A stretch of DNA of 64,000 nt from Rhizobiales bacterium dw_265. GTDB lineage: Bacteria > Pseudomonadota > Alphaproteobacteria > Micropepsales > Micropepsaceae. The first letter of the stretch is position 1, and every line of letters begins with the position of its first letter. A model generated the notes under the pieces. That model saw nothing but the letters and a program-made list of their open reading frames with translations. It had not been told where the DNA came from and did not search any database. The position numbers and the translations under genes are program-made. The stretch is taken from NCBI GenBank assembly GCA_018449595.1, contig JAAVUU010000004.1:186001-250000 (forward strand), written 5' to 3'. Positions 34,917 through 43,645 of this stretch are shown here, piece by piece.

Positions 34917-35806
34917 AGGAACGCGCCACTTACATTCTGCCGCGCGACAAGGGTGCAGCCCCGCTGGATTTCGTCATCGCGGTGATGGCCTTCCTGGCGG
35001 CGCTGGCGCTGGGCGCGTCCCTGGTCGCCGACCGCGCCGCCCAGGGCTGGCAGAGCGGGTTGGCCGACCGCATCACCGTGCAGGTCATGCCGCCGGAAAC
35101 CGGCGACGCCCGCGCCGGGCTGGAGACCGAGACCAAAGCGGCGCTGGCGGTGCTGACCGCGACGCCGGGCATCGCCCATGCCGGCCTGTTGTCGGACGCG
35201 GAGATCAATGCCCTGGTCGAACCCTGGATCGGCAAGGATGGCGCGGTGTCGGGCATTCCCTTGCCCCGGCTGATCGACGCCGCTGTCACGCCCGGCACGG
35301 AACTGGACATCAACCGTCTGTCGGCCAGCCTCAAGCGCGCCGCCCCCCACGCCAGCGTGGACGATCACCGCCGCTGGATCGCGCGGCTGCGCGGCGTGGC
35401 GGACGCCGTGCGTTTCTCCGCCTACGGAATATTGCTGCTGATCGCCAGCGCCACGGCGGCGGCGGTGTCATTCGCCACAAGGGCGGGGCTGGACGCGCAT
35501 CACGAGATGGTGGCGCTGCTGCACCAGATGGGGGCGCTCCCAACCTTCATCGCCCGCGCCGTGGAATGGCATTATTTCATCTCCGCGCTGTTCGCCGCCG
35601 CCCTGGGAACCCTGTTCGCGGCGCTGCTTTTCCTGGGTGCGGGCGGGCTGGAGATTTTCGGCGTCGAGGCGGTGCCTTTCCTGCCGCCCTTGTCGCTGAA
35701 ATGGATCGAAATCCCCTGGCTGCTTGCCGTGCCGGTCGCCACATCGCTGATTGCCTGGGCAACCGCGCGCATATCGGTGCTGTCGGTGGTGAAAGCGATC
35801 TACTAG
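34913..35806 (+). CDS. ftsX: Cell division protein FtsX
   Basis: 297 residues. Transmembrane segment near the N-terminus (DFVIAVMAFLAALALGASLVA), a periplasmic region of about 130 residues (TVQVMPPETG and LNRLSASLKRAAPHASVDDHRRW), and three more transmembrane segments toward the C-terminus, including ATSLIAWATARISVLSVVKAIY. Permease-type FtsX topology. ATG overlaps the ftsE stop, so the two are co-translated. Confidence 0.92.
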   Translation: MKERATYILPRDKGAAPLDFVIAVMAFLAALALGASLVADRAAQGWQSGLADRITVQVMPPETGDARAGLETETKAALAVLTATPGIAHAGLLSDAEINALVEPWIGKDGAVSGIPLPRLIDAAVTPGTELDINRLSASLKRAAPHASVDDHRRWIARLRGVADAVRFSAYGILLLIASATAAAVSFATRAGLDAHHEMVALLHQMGALPTFIARAVEWHYFISALFAAALGTLFAALLFLGAGGLEIFGVEAVPFLPPLSLKWIEIPWLLAVPVATSLIAWATARISVLSVVKAIY

Positions 35807-35860
35807 CCATTTCCAAGAACGGTTTGCTATTCTCGCACGCGAACCCCGGAGCCTTTCTCC

Positions 35861-36427
35861 TTGCGCGTTTTCCTGGCCGTGATCCTGCTGGTCGTCTTGG
35901 CTTACGGGCTGAGCTTTGTGCTGTGGGTCTCCAACCTGCCGGCCACGCCTGTCCTGGCGCCCCAGGCCGACGGCATCGTCACCCTGACCGGCGGCGACGA
36001 GCGGCTGGACACGGCGGTGGCGCTGCTGGAACGCGGCGCGGGCAAGCGGTTGCTGATCACCGGCGTGGCGCAATCCACCACCAAGGACGACCTCGCCAAG
36101 CTGTCGGATGGGCGGGCGCGCTTCGCCTGCTGCGCCGACCTGGGCTATGCCGCCGAGGATACCCATGGCAATGCGCAGGAAGCCGCCACCTGGGTGCGCG
36201 ACAATCATTTCGGCTCCATCATCATCGTCACCGGCCGCTATCACATGCCGCGCACCATGCGCGAGTTTTCCGCCGCCCTGCCCGATGTCACTTTGATCGC
36301 CTATCCGGTGGACCAGAACCGCATCGACCTGGGCGGCTGGTGGCGGCATCCGCGCACCGCCCAGCTTCTGCACCGGGAATATCTCAAATATCTCGCCAGC
36401 CTGGTCACCACGCGGCTGGCCCAGTGA
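35861..36427 (+). CDS. DUF218/YdcF-ElyC family membrane protein
   Basis: 188 residues from a TTG at 35861 with GGAG upstream. An N-terminal membrane anchor (FLAVILLVVLAYGLSFVLW) and a DUF218 domain: GIVTLTGGDERLDTAVALLERG, RLLITGVAQ, THGNAQEAATWV, IIIVTGRYHMPRTMREF, with the conserved Thr/His residues of the family. In E. coli members (ElyC, SanA) maintain the envelope and enterobacterial common antigen. Lies between ftsX and plsC. Confidence 0.88.
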   Translation: MRVFLAVILLVVLAYGLSFVLWVSNLPATPVLAPQADGIVTLTGGDERLDTAVALLERGAGKRLLITGVAQSTTKDDLAKLSDGRARFACCADLGYAAEDTHGNAQEAATWVRDNHFGSIIIVTGRYHMPRTMREFSAALPDVTLIAYPVDQNRIDLGGWWRHPRTAQLLHREYLKYLASLVTTRLAQ

Positions 36428-36439
36428 GGAATCAATAAC

Positions 36440-37135
36440 GTGACCTGGCTGCGGTCGCTTTTGTTCCTGCTGTGGTTCGCGGGCGTTTCCGCCCTGCTGT
36501 CGCTGGTGTTCTGTCCGGTGCTGCTGTTGCCGCGCGGCGCCACCGTCTGGCTGGCGCGGACCTGGGCGCGCGCCGCCTTCTGGGGCCTGAAAATCATCGC
36601 CGGCATCGGCTGGGAAATCCGCGGAGTGCCGCCCAACGGCCCGGTGCTGGTGGCCTCCAAGCATATGAGCATGTGGGATACGCTGGCCCTGTGGCTGGTG
36701 CTGGACACACCCGCCATCGTGCTGAAACGCGAACTGCTTTATATCCCTTTCTACGGCTGGTTCCTGTGGAAGGCGACCGCCATTGCGATTGACCGCAAGT
36801 CCGGCGCGCAGGCGCTGCGCAAAATGAATCATGCGGCCCAGGCCGTGCTGGCGGAAGGCCGTCCCATCCTGATCTTTCCCGAAGGCACGCGCAAAAAGCC
36901 CGGCGATGCGCCCGACTACAAGCCCGGCGTGGCGGGGCTCTACAGCCTGCTGGGTGTTGCCTGCGTGCCGGTGGCGCTGAATTCCGGCGCCTATTGGACC
37001 AGCTTCCTGAAATATCCCGGCACCATTGTGCTGGAATTCCTGGAGCCGATCCCGCCGGGCCTCAAGCGCGGGGCCTTTATGGCGGAATTGGAACAGCGTA
37101 TCGAAACCGCGACACGGCAGTTGCTTGAAGCATGA
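36440..37135 (+). CDS. plsC: 1-acyl-sn-glycerol-3-phosphate acyltransferase
   Basis: 231 residues from a GTG start with AGGA upstream. Adds the second acyl chain in phosphatidic acid synthesis. The HX4D motif is in KHMSMWDTLALW, the acyl-acceptor motif in FPEGTRKKPGD, and the family region KRELLYIPFYGWFLWKATAIAIDR between. Membrane association comes from N-terminal hydrophobic segments. It overlaps the next gene (ATGA). Confidence 0.93.
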   Translation: MTWLRSLLFLLWFAGVSALLSLVFCPVLLLPRGATVWLARTWARAAFWGLKIIAGIGWEIRGVPPNGPVLVASKHMSMWDTLALWLVLDTPAIVLKRELLYIPFYGWFLWKATAIAIDRKSGAQALRKMNHAAQAVLAEGRPILIFPEGTRKKPGDAPDYKPGVAGLYSLLGVACVPVALNSGAYWTSFLKYPGTIVLEFLEPIPPGLKRGAFMAELEQRIETATRQLLEA

Positions 37136-37728
37136 CAAACCTGAAAAAGCGCGATTGCGGCGGCTGCACCGTCTGCTGCACCGAATTGAAAGTGGACACG
37201 CCGGAGTTCCGCAAGAAGCCGCAGGTGCCGTGCCAGCATCTGACCGCCAAGGGCTGCGGCATCTATGAGACGCGCTTTCCCATCTGCCGCGAATTCCTCT
37301 GCGGCTGGCGGCTGTTCGCCGACCTGAATGACGGCTGGCGGCCCGACCGCAGCGGCGTGGTGATCGTGCGGCTGTCGCCCGACAATGTGCCCCCGGACTA
37401 TCGCGCCCCCGGCTATGGCATGCAGTTGGACATTGTCGGCGGCGAGGCCGCCATCACCCGGCCCGGCTTCGCCGAATATGTCGCCGCCCAGGTCAAGCGC
37501 GGCGTGGCGGTGCAGATGTCGGCGGCCTCGCCCGCGACCCTGGTCAACGCGCATCTGGACCCCGCCACGGTTGCCAGGGACATGGCCGGCACGCGCGCGA
37601 CCCTGCTGCGGATTTTCGCCATGCTGCATGCGGCGCGCTGGAAAAAAGGCATCGGCATGCTGGTGCCGCTGTACCGGCTGAAACTGGCGCAGCAGAAAGC
37701 CATGGTCACAAAGGCTGGCAAAGGGTAA
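37132..37728 (+). CDS. YkgJ-like Cys-rich protein
   Basis: 198 residues. The N-terminus has the metal-binding pattern CGGCTVCCTELKVD followed by VPCQHL, GCGIYETRFPICREFLCGW, the YkgJ/CxxCxxCC family arrangement thought to bind zinc or an Fe-S cluster. The remaining 120 residues are unassigned. Four-base overlap with plsC indicates translational coupling. Function unknown. Confidence 0.85.
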   Translation: MTNLKKRDCGGCTVCCTELKVDTPEFRKKPQVPCQHLTAKGCGIYETRFPICREFLCGWRLFADLNDGWRPDRSGVVIVRLSPDNVPPDYRAPGYGMQLDIVGGEAAITRPGFAEYVAAQVKRGVAVQMSAASPATLVNAHLDPATVARDMAGTRATLLRIFAMLHAARWKKGIGMLVPLYRLKLAQQKAMVTKAGKG

Positions 37729-37738
37729 TAACCCCGCC

Positions 37739-38494
37739 ATGAATTATTCCAGCCGCTTCTGGCTTTATGCGCCAATTACGATTTTCCTGCTGATCGCGGC
37801 GGGCGTGATGGCGCACTGGAAATTCGCCGCCGATGATTTCGAAAAGAGGCTGGCGGCGCTGAAGGGCCGCGCGGTCATTCCCGGCGTGACGATGGACTGG
37901 TCGTCGGTGGCGGTCGGCGGCTTTCCGTTCCGGCTGGATGCCGGTTTCACCGGCCTCACGCTTTCGGGCGCGGGGGCGCACGGTCCCTTCCGCTGGAGCA
38001 GCGAGAAATTCGCGCTGCACCGGCTGACCTATGGCCGCCCCAAGGCGGTGTTCGAAGCCGGTGGGCGGCAACATTTGTCCTGGACCGATGCCAGCGGCGG
38101 CGCGCATGAAGCCGATTTCCTGCCTGGCTCCTTGCGCGGCGGCAGTGTGATGGATGCGCGCGGCCTGACCCGTTTTGACGTGGACATTGTGGATGCGGGC
38201 GCGAAAGACTTCACCATCGGCGAATTGCAGCTTCACATGCGCCGCGATCCCGACGGCAGCGATCTGGACCTGATGCTGAAGGCCGATGCGATGAATGCCG
38301 GCGGGACATTGCACAAAACGGTGCAGGTCTATGCCACCCTCAGCCAGGCGGCGGCGCTGGCGCCGCTGCTGCGCGGCGAAACCGCCTGGCCGCAGGCTGT
38401 GGCGAACTGGCGCGCCCAGGGCGGCAAGGCCAAGCTGTCGCAGATGATCGCGCCGGGGCTGGCGGCCGACGGGTTGCTGTCGCCGCTTTATTAG
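37739..38494 (+). CDS. DUF2125 family protein
   Basis: 251 residues. One N-terminal membrane anchor (YAPITIFLLIAAGVMAHW), then a periplasmic beta-rich domain with GFPFRLDAGFTGLTLSG and WSSEKFALHRLTYGRPKAVFEAGG, which are typical of DUF2125. Starts 10 bases after the YkgJ-like gene and ends before a convergent repeat. Commonly encoded near the tyrA-hisC region in alphaproteobacteria, as here. Function unknown. Confidence 0.88.
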   Translation: MNYSSRFWLYAPITIFLLIAAGVMAHWKFAADDFEKRLAALKGRAVIPGVTMDWSSVAVGGFPFRLDAGFTGLTLSGAGAHGPFRWSSEKFALHRLTYGRPKAVFEAGGRQHLSWTDASGGAHEADFLPGSLRGGSVMDARGLTRFDVDIVDAGAKDFTIGELQLHMRRDPDGSDLDLMLKADAMNAGGTLHKTVQVYATLSQAAALAPLLRGETAWPQAVANWRAQGGKAKLSQMIAPGLAADGLLSPLY

Positions 38495-38520
38495 AACCAA
38501 GGTTCAACGGCAACCCAGCA

Positions 38521-38650
38521 TTGTCATGGCCCGCAAATGCGGGCCACCCAGGTGACGTTGTGCAAGTCTGACAATTCGGTTCGATATCTAATTCGGAAGC
38601 AGGGCGCTTTATGCCCAACTGGGTGGCCCGCTCTCCGGCGGGCCATGACA
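38521..38650. repeat. Paired inverted repeat, family B
   Basis: Same structure as at 32768-32892: TGTCATGGCCCGC-N4-GCGGGCCACCCA ... TGGGTGGCCCGC-N4-GCGGGCCATGACA. Again between convergent genes (DUF2125 and tyrA). Confidence 0.75.
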
Positions 38651-38682
38651 AGAGAGTTCAGACTTTCAACTGAGTACGGTTT

Positions 38683-39591
38683 CTAAGATTTCCGCCCGAA
38701 ATTCGGCGCGGATGTATCCTGGCCGATATCGACAATGGCGCGGCGGATGGCGCGGGTGCGGGTGAACAGGTCGAACAGGGTCTGGCCGTCGCCATTGCGC
38801 ACCGCGCGCTGCAACAGGCTGAGGTCTTCGTTGAAACGGCCCAGCACTTCCAGCACCGCCTCGCGATTGTTCAGGAACACATCGCGCCACATGGTGGGAT
38901 CGCTGGCGGCAATGCGCGTGAAGTCGCGAAAGCCGCTGGCGGAATATTTGATGACCTCGCCTTCGGTCACCTGTTCCAGATCGTGCGCGGTTCCCACGAT
39001 GTTATAGGCGATCAGGTGCGGCAGATGCGAGGTAATGGCCAGCACCAGGTCGTGATGGGCCGCGTCCATCACATCCACCTGGCTGCCCAGCCCCTGCCAG
39101 AACGCCTTCAGCCGCGCCACCGCCGCGTCATCGCTGCCGGGTGCGGGCGTCAGGATGGCCCAGCGGCCGTCGAACAGGCTGGCGAAACCGGCTTCGGGGC
39201 CGCTGAACTCGGTGCCGGCGATGGGATGGGCCGGAATGAAGTGCACATCGGGCGGCACAAAAGGCCCGACATCGCGGATCACCGCGCTTTTGACCGAGCC
39301 CACATCCGACAGGATGGCGCCCTTGCCCAGATGTCCGACGATTGCCTCGGCGATTGTCTTATAGGCGCCCACCGGGGCGCAGAGGATCACCAGTTCGGCA
39401 TCGTCCACCGCGTCGCCGCTATCGGCATGCAGGCTGTCGCAGAAACCGATCCTGCCGGCGCGGTCCAGCACATCGGGATCGGCGTCATGGCCGGCGATCT
39501 CTTTCGCCAGGCCACCGCGCCGCGCCGCATGGGCGATGGAGGAGCCGATCAATCCCAGCCCGATGATGGCGATCTTACGGAAAGACTCCAT
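38683..39591 (-). CDS. tyrA: Prephenate/arogenate dehydrogenase family protein
   Basis: 302 residues; oxidative decarboxylation in tyrosine synthesis. NAD(P) motif AIIGLGLIGSSIAHAAR at residues 8-24; ILCAPVGAYKTI; DVGSVKSAV; FIPAHPIAGTEFSGPEAG with the catalytic His; and SHLPHLIAYNIVG in the helical C-terminal domain. Two bases of spacing (TGAGATG) after hisC, so the two are one operon. I cannot tell prephenate from arogenate preference. Confidence 0.93.
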   Translation of the reverse strand: MESFRKIAIIGLGLIGSSIAHAARRGGLAKEIAGHDADPDVLDRAGRIGFCDSLHADSGDAVDDAELVILCAPVGAYKTIAEAIVGHLGKGAILSDVGSVKSAVIRDVGPFVPPDVHFIPAHPIAGTEFSGPEAGFASLFDGRWAILTPAPGSDDAAVARLKAFWQGLGSQVDVMDAAHHDLVLAITSHLPHLIAYNIVGTAHDLEQVTEGEVIKYSASGFRDFTRIAASDPTMWRDVFLNNREAVLEVLGRFNEDLSLLQRAVRNGDGQTLFDLFTRTRAIRRAIVDIGQDTSAPNFGRKS

Positions 39592-39592
39592 C

Positions 39593-40720
39593 TCAACCCG
39601 CCATGAACTGCTGGATCAGCGACACCGCCAGCCGGTTCTGTTCCTCGGTGCCGATGGTCATGCGCAGGCAATCGGGCAGGCCATAGCTCGCCACGCCGCG
39701 CAGGATGACCCCGCCCCGCATCAGGAAGGCATCGGCGGCAGCCGCCGTCTTTCCTTCTTTGTTTTCTTGGGCGCCTCCGGCGCCGGGTGGAAAATGGATC
39801 AGCACGAAATTGGCGGCGCTGTCGTCCACCCGCAGCCCGGTCTTGCGGATTTCCGCCGTCACCCAGGCCAGCCATCGGGCATTGTGCGCGGCGGCGCGCG
39901 CCACATGCTCCGCATCGGCGATGGCCGCGGCGCCGGCATGCTGCTGCAACATCGAAGTGTTGAAGGGCCCGCGGATGCGGTTCAGCACATCGCAGACCGA
40001 CGGCGGCGCATAGCACCAGCCCAGTCTGAGACCCGCCAGCCCGTGAATCTTCGAGAAGGTGCGCGTGACCGCCACATTTTCGAATTCGGTCACCATGTCC
40101 ATGCCGGTCTCATAATCGGACGCGGTGACGAACTCGCAATAGGCGGCGTCGATCACCAGCAACACGCCTTCCGGCAGCCCGGCATGCAGGCGGCGCAACT
40201 CGGCGCCCGTGAGATAGGACCCAGTGGGGTTGTTGGGGTTCGCCAGATAGCACAGCCGGGTCTTGGGCGTCACCGCCGCCAGCATGGCGTCCACGTCCAC
40301 CTTGATGCCGCTGTTGGCGGTGCGCTCGGGCACCATCACCGGGACGGCGCTGTTGGCGCGGGTGGCGATTTCATAGACCAGGAAGGCATGGGCGCTGAAC
40401 AGCGCCTCGTCGCCCGGCTGCAGATAGGCATTGGCCAGCATGGTCAGCAGCGGGCCGGAGCCGTCGCCCCCCGCCACGATCCGATCCGGGTCGATGCCAT
40501 GGACCTTGGCAATGGCCTGGCGCAGCAGCCACGAACTGCCGTCAGGGTAAATCTGCAGGTCATGCGCGGCGGCAACCAGCGCCGCCATCGCCTTGGGGCT
40601 GGGGCCCAGCGGGCTTTCGTTGGACGACAGCTTGAACACCCGGGCCGCGCCGGGCGCGGCGGCCCGCCCGCCGACATAGGGCGAGATGTCCAGGATGCCG
40701 GGCTTGGGCGTGGGGTTCAT
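39593..40720 (-). CDS. hisC: Histidinol-phosphate aminotransferase family
   Basis: 375 residues from the ATG at 40720. Fold-type I PLP aminotransferase: FKLSSNESPLGPSPKAMAAL, YPDGSSWLLRQAIA, GGDGSGPLLTML, CYLANPNNPTGSYL, VIDAAYCEFV, PLP-lysine in TRTFSKIHGLAGLRLGW, and ending DCLRMTIGTEEQNRLAV. In alphaproteobacteria this copy paired with tyrA often also handles aromatic amino acids. A Gly/Ala/Lys-rich loop (GAGGAQENKEGKTAAA) is inserted near residue 320. Confidence 0.94.
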   Translation of the reverse strand: MNPTPKPGILDISPYVGGRAAAPGAARVFKLSSNESPLGPSPKAMAALVAAAHDLQIYPDGSSWLLRQAIAKVHGIDPDRIVAGGDGSGPLLTMLANAYLQPGDEALFSAHAFLVYEIATRANSAVPVMVPERTANSGIKVDVDAMLAAVTPKTRLCYLANPNNPTGSYLTGAELRRLHAGLPEGVLLVIDAAYCEFVTASDYETGMDMVTEFENVAVTRTFSKIHGLAGLRLGWCYAPPSVCDVLNRIRGPFNTSMLQQHAGAAAIADAEHVARAAAHNARWLAWVTAEIRKTGLRVDDSAANFVLIHFPPGAGGAQENKEGKTAAAADAFLMRGGVILRGVASYGLPDCLRMTIGTEEQNRLAVSLIQQFMAG

Positions 40721-40802
40721 GGGGTCCGGGGCGCTCGAAAAGGGCGGTATTGATAGGGCGGCGCCGTCATAAACGCAAAGCAACCGCCGATACAAATCGC
40801 GG

Positions 40803-40880
40803 TCCTCCCCCTCATGCGCGCAGCGCATGGAAGGGGGAGGTGTCCGTAGCATCGCTTGCGATGCGCAGGACGGAGGGGGG
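40803..40880. repeat. GC-rich intergenic repeat, family C
   Basis: CCCCCTCATGCGCGCAGCGCATGG-like palindrome and the core GGAGGTGTCCGTAG ... GCAGGACGGAGGGGGG. It sits between divergent hisC and metX. No SAM-II riboswitch pattern is visible before metX. Confidence 0.55.
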
Positions 40881-40936
40881 TCATAATTGACTAAAGTCCG
40901 GGGGCAGCATAGCTACGGCCTCCCTGAGGAGAGGCG

Positions 40937-42094
40937 ATGACCGAAGCCCCCCGTTTCCTGCACGCCATGAAGGCCCCGGCGGCCGATGCCGGGCTGGCCG
41001 TGACCTTCGACGCGCCGCTGGTGCTGGACAGCGGCAAGCAGCTTGCCCCCTTCACCGTCGCCTATATGACCTATGGCGCGCTGAACGCCGCCAAGAGCAA
41101 CGCCATCCTGATCTGCCACGCCCTGACCGGCGACCAGTTCGTCGCTAGCGACCATCCCATCACCGGCAAGCCCGGCTGGTGGACCAGCATGGTCGGCCCC
41201 GGCAAGCCGATAGACACCGACCGCTTCTTCGTCATCTGCGCCAATGTCATCGGCGGCTGCATGGGCTCGACCGGCCCCGCCGATACCGATCCGGCCACCG
41301 GCAAGCCCTATGGCACCAGCTTCCCGCTGGTCACCATCCGCGACATGGTCCGCGCCCAGAAGCGGCTGGTGGATCACCTGGGGATCGAGAAGCTGCTGGC
41401 GGTGGTCGGCGGCTCGATGGGCGGCATGCAGGTGCTGCAATGGGCGGCGTCCTATCCCGGCTGCGTCCGCGCCGTGGTGCCGATCGCCTGCGCCGCCCGC
41501 CACAGCGCCCAGAACATCGCCTTCCACGAGGTCGGCCGCCAGGCGATCATGGCCGATCCCGACTGGCATAACGGCGAATACCAGTTGTACGGCACCAAGC
41601 CGTCCAAGGGCCTGGCGGTGGCGCGCATGGCGGCGCACATCACCTATGTCTCGGAGATGGCGCTGCAGCGCAAATTCGGCCGGGCCTTGCAGAACCGCGA
41701 GGCGCTGTCCTTCCAGTTCACGCCGGATTTTCAGATCGAATCCTATCTGCATTACCAGGGCGCCAGTTTCGTGGACCGTTTCGACGCCAATTCCTATCTC
41801 TACATCACCCGCGCCATGGATTATTTCGACCTGGCCGAGGAGCATGGCGGGCACCTGTCGGAAGTGTTCCACCTCAACGCCCCGCGCTTCTGCATCATCT
41901 CCTTTTCCAGCGACTGGCTGTTTCCGCCGGCCGAGAACAAGCGCATCGCCCATGCCCTGAACGCGGTGGCGGCGCAGGTGAGCTTTGTCGAGATCAAGAC
42001 CGACAAGGGCCATGACGCCTTCCTGCTGGACGAGCCGGAAATGTTCGCCACCGTGCGCGGCTTCCTCAATCACGCCGCGGGCGATCTGGCATGA
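40937..42094 (+). CDS. metX: Homoserine O-acetyltransferase
   Basis: 385-residue alpha/beta hydrolase fold enzyme that activates homoserine for methionine synthesis. Nucleophile in [14 protein letters not shown] (Ser near residue 159), [43 protein letters not shown] with the catalytic Asp, and [13 protein letters not shown] with the catalytic His. Full length. Overlaps metW by four bases, the conserved metXW operon. Confidence 0.95.
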   Translation: MTEAPRFLHAMKAPAADAGLAVTFDAPLVLDSGKQLAPFTVAYMTYGALNAAKSNAILICHALTGDQFVASDHPITGKPGWWTSMVGPGKPIDTDRFFVICANVIGGCMGSTGPADTDPATGKPYGTSFPLVTIRDMVRAQKRLVDHLGIEKLLAVVGGSMGGMQVLQWAASYPGCVRAVVPIACAARHSAQNIAFHEVGRQAIMADPDWHNGEYQLYGTKPSKGLAVARMAAHITYVSEMALQRKFGRALQNREALSFQFTPDFQIESYLHYQGASFVDRFDANSYLYITRAMDYFDLAEEHGGHLSEVFHLNAPRFCIISFSSDWLFPPAENKRIAHALNAVAAQVSFVEIKTDKGHDAFLLDEPEMFATVRGFLNHAAGDLA

Positions 42095-42744
42095 GCGAAC
42101 TGCGCCCTGACATTACCCATGGGTCGGGCCTGCGGCCCGACCTGGCGGCCATCGCCGACATGATCCGCCCCGGGGCGCGGGTGCTGGATGTCGGCTGCGG
42201 CGACGGCGCGCTGCTGGAGCATCTGGTGCGCGGCAAGGGCGTGGACGGGCGCGGCATCGAGATTTCGCAAAGCAATGTGAACGCCTGTGTGGCGCGCGGC
42301 CTGGCCGTGGTGCAGGGCGACGCCGACAGCGACTTGGTGGATTATCCCGCCCAGGTGTTCGACGCGGTGATCCTGTCCCAGACCATCCAGGCGACGGAAA
42401 AGCCGCGCGTGGTGCTGGAGCATCTGCTCCGCATCGGCCGCCGGGTGGCGATTTCGCTGCCCAATTTCGGCTATTGGAAAGTGCGCTGTTCGCTCCTGGT
42501 GGGCGGGCGGATGCCGCGCACCAAGACCCTGGATTACAGCTGGTGGAACACGCCCAACATCCATCTGTGCACCCTGGCCGATTTCGTCGACCTGACGCGG
42601 GAGTGCGGCGCCACCATCGTCGAGGCCCATGCCCTGAACGACAATGGCAGGACCGCGACGATGAATCCCGACAAGCTGACGCGCGGCGCATTCGGGCCGA
42701 ATTTCTTCGCCCAGGGCGGCGTCTTCCTGATCAAGAAGTCTTAG
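42091..42744 (+). CDS. metW: Methionine biosynthesis protein MetW
   Basis: 217 residues. Methyltransferase-like fold with SAM motif [15 protein letters not shown], then [37 protein letters not shown], typical of MetW, which is needed to activate MetX in this enzyme type. Coupled to metX by ATGA. Its TAG stop overlaps the convergent methyltransferase stop (42741-42744). Confidence 0.94.
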   Translation: MSELRPDITHGSGLRPDLAAIADMIRPGARVLDVGCGDGALLEHLVRGKGVDGRGIEISQSNVNACVARGLAVVQGDADSDLVDYPAQVFDAVILSQTIQATEKPRVVLEHLLRIGRRVAISLPNFGYWKVRCSLLVGGRMPRTKTLDYSWWNTPNIHLCTLADFVDLTRECGATIVEAHALNDNGRTATMNPDKLTRGAFGPNFFAQGGVFLIKKS

Positions 42745-43463
42745 AAATCCCCCGCCGGTTTCAGCGCCGCCTTGGCACGTTCCGGCTTGGCGCGTTCCAT
42801 GCCCCGGGGCGGGGTGGCGGCGGCATAGAGCGACTTGGTCGCTTCCACGATATGCACCCCGCCGATGCCCGGAAACATTGTGCCGCCGATCTTCTCCCAG
42901 CCATTGCCCGAACCGCTGACCGGCTTGAAGGGCGGCGCATACAGCGCATGTTCCCAATGCCCCGGCTGGAACAGCGCACCTTTCAGCACGTCTTCCAGTT
43001 CCATTTTGGAAAAAGGCCGGCCATGCCCGAAGGGCGACACCTGCACCTGGGCCCAAAGGCTGGCGCGGTTGGGCGCCACCAGCAGCACCCGCCCCTCCGG
43101 CGCCAGCACCCGCCACAACTGGCGCAGCAGGGGGCGCAGGCTTTCCGACGCCTCGATGCCATGCACGATCAGGATGCGGTCGAAGAACACGTCAGGAAAG
43201 GGCAACGCCTCTTCCTCGCACAGCACTGCCGCATTCTTGCCGCCAGGCCAGGTGATGACGCCCTGGGGCGCCGGCATGGCGGCAATGGCGCGCTCGGCCT
43301 CCGGGAAGGCGCCCAGATAGGGAATCGCATAGCCATAGCCCAACACCCGGCAACCGCGCAGGTCGGGCCACAGGGCCGCCACCCGGCGCAGGATGGCGCG
43401 GCGCGCCAGCTGGCCCAGCGGGGCATCATAGAAGGCGGCAAGTTCGCGCACATCCTGCGGCAT
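42741..43463 (-). CDS. Class I SAM-dependent methyltransferase-like protein
   Basis: 240 residues. Methyltransferase-11-like core: LRGCRVLGYGYAIPYLGAF replaces the usual DxGxG motif with GYGYAIP, then CEEEALPFPDVFFDRILIVHGIEASESLRPLLRQLWRVLAPEGRVLLVAPNR. The C-terminal tail is Pro/Lys/Arg rich. Commonly encoded next to gloB in alphaproteobacteria. Because the SAM motif is changed, activity as a methyltransferase is uncertain. Confidence 0.83.
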   Translation of the reverse strand: MPQDVRELAAFYDAPLGQLARRAILRRVAALWPDLRGCRVLGYGYAIPYLGAFPEAERAIAAMPAPQGVITWPGGKNAAVLCEEEALPFPDVFFDRILIVHGIEASESLRPLLRQLWRVLAPEGRVLLVAPNRASLWAQVQVSPFGHGRPFSKMELEDVLKGALFQPGHWEHALYAPPFKPVSGSGNGWEKIGGTMFPGIGGVHIVEATKSLYAAATPPRGMERAKPERAKAALKPAGDF

Positions 43464-43518
43464 GGCACTGGATTAGACCGGGCGGGACCAAGGTTCAACG
43501 CTGCAGCGCATCCTGCCG

Positions 43519-43620
43519 GAGCGGTTCCAGGAAAAGCGCGTAGCGGTTTTCCGTCCGGAACCGCGACAAAACAAAGAACTGAAGCGTTTTCGCGATTCAA
43601 AGAAACGCGAAAACGCTTTA
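43519..43620. repeat. Rhizobial-type intergenic mosaic repeat
   Basis: GAGCGGTTCCAGGAAAAGCG, then GCGGTTTTCCGTCCGGAACCGC (hairpin), GACAAAACAAAGAACTG, and a perfect 13-base inverted repeat AAGCGTTTTCGCG / CGCGAAAACGCTT (43582-43618). The layout matches the short mosaic repeats known in rhizobia. It ends 25 bases before gloB, so it overlaps its promoter region. Confidence 0.7.
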
Positions 43621-43645
43621 GGTTGGGCGCGCCCAAGGAGACGCC

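Noticed and set aside
40853..40936. SAM-II riboswitch before metX
   Set aside because: This class is common before metX in alphaproteobacteria, but I see neither the conserved core nor the pseudoknot pattern here; the gap is mostly a family C repeat.
43519..43620. CRISPR-like repeats
   Set aside because: Single inverted repeats without regular spacers; no cas genes in the window.
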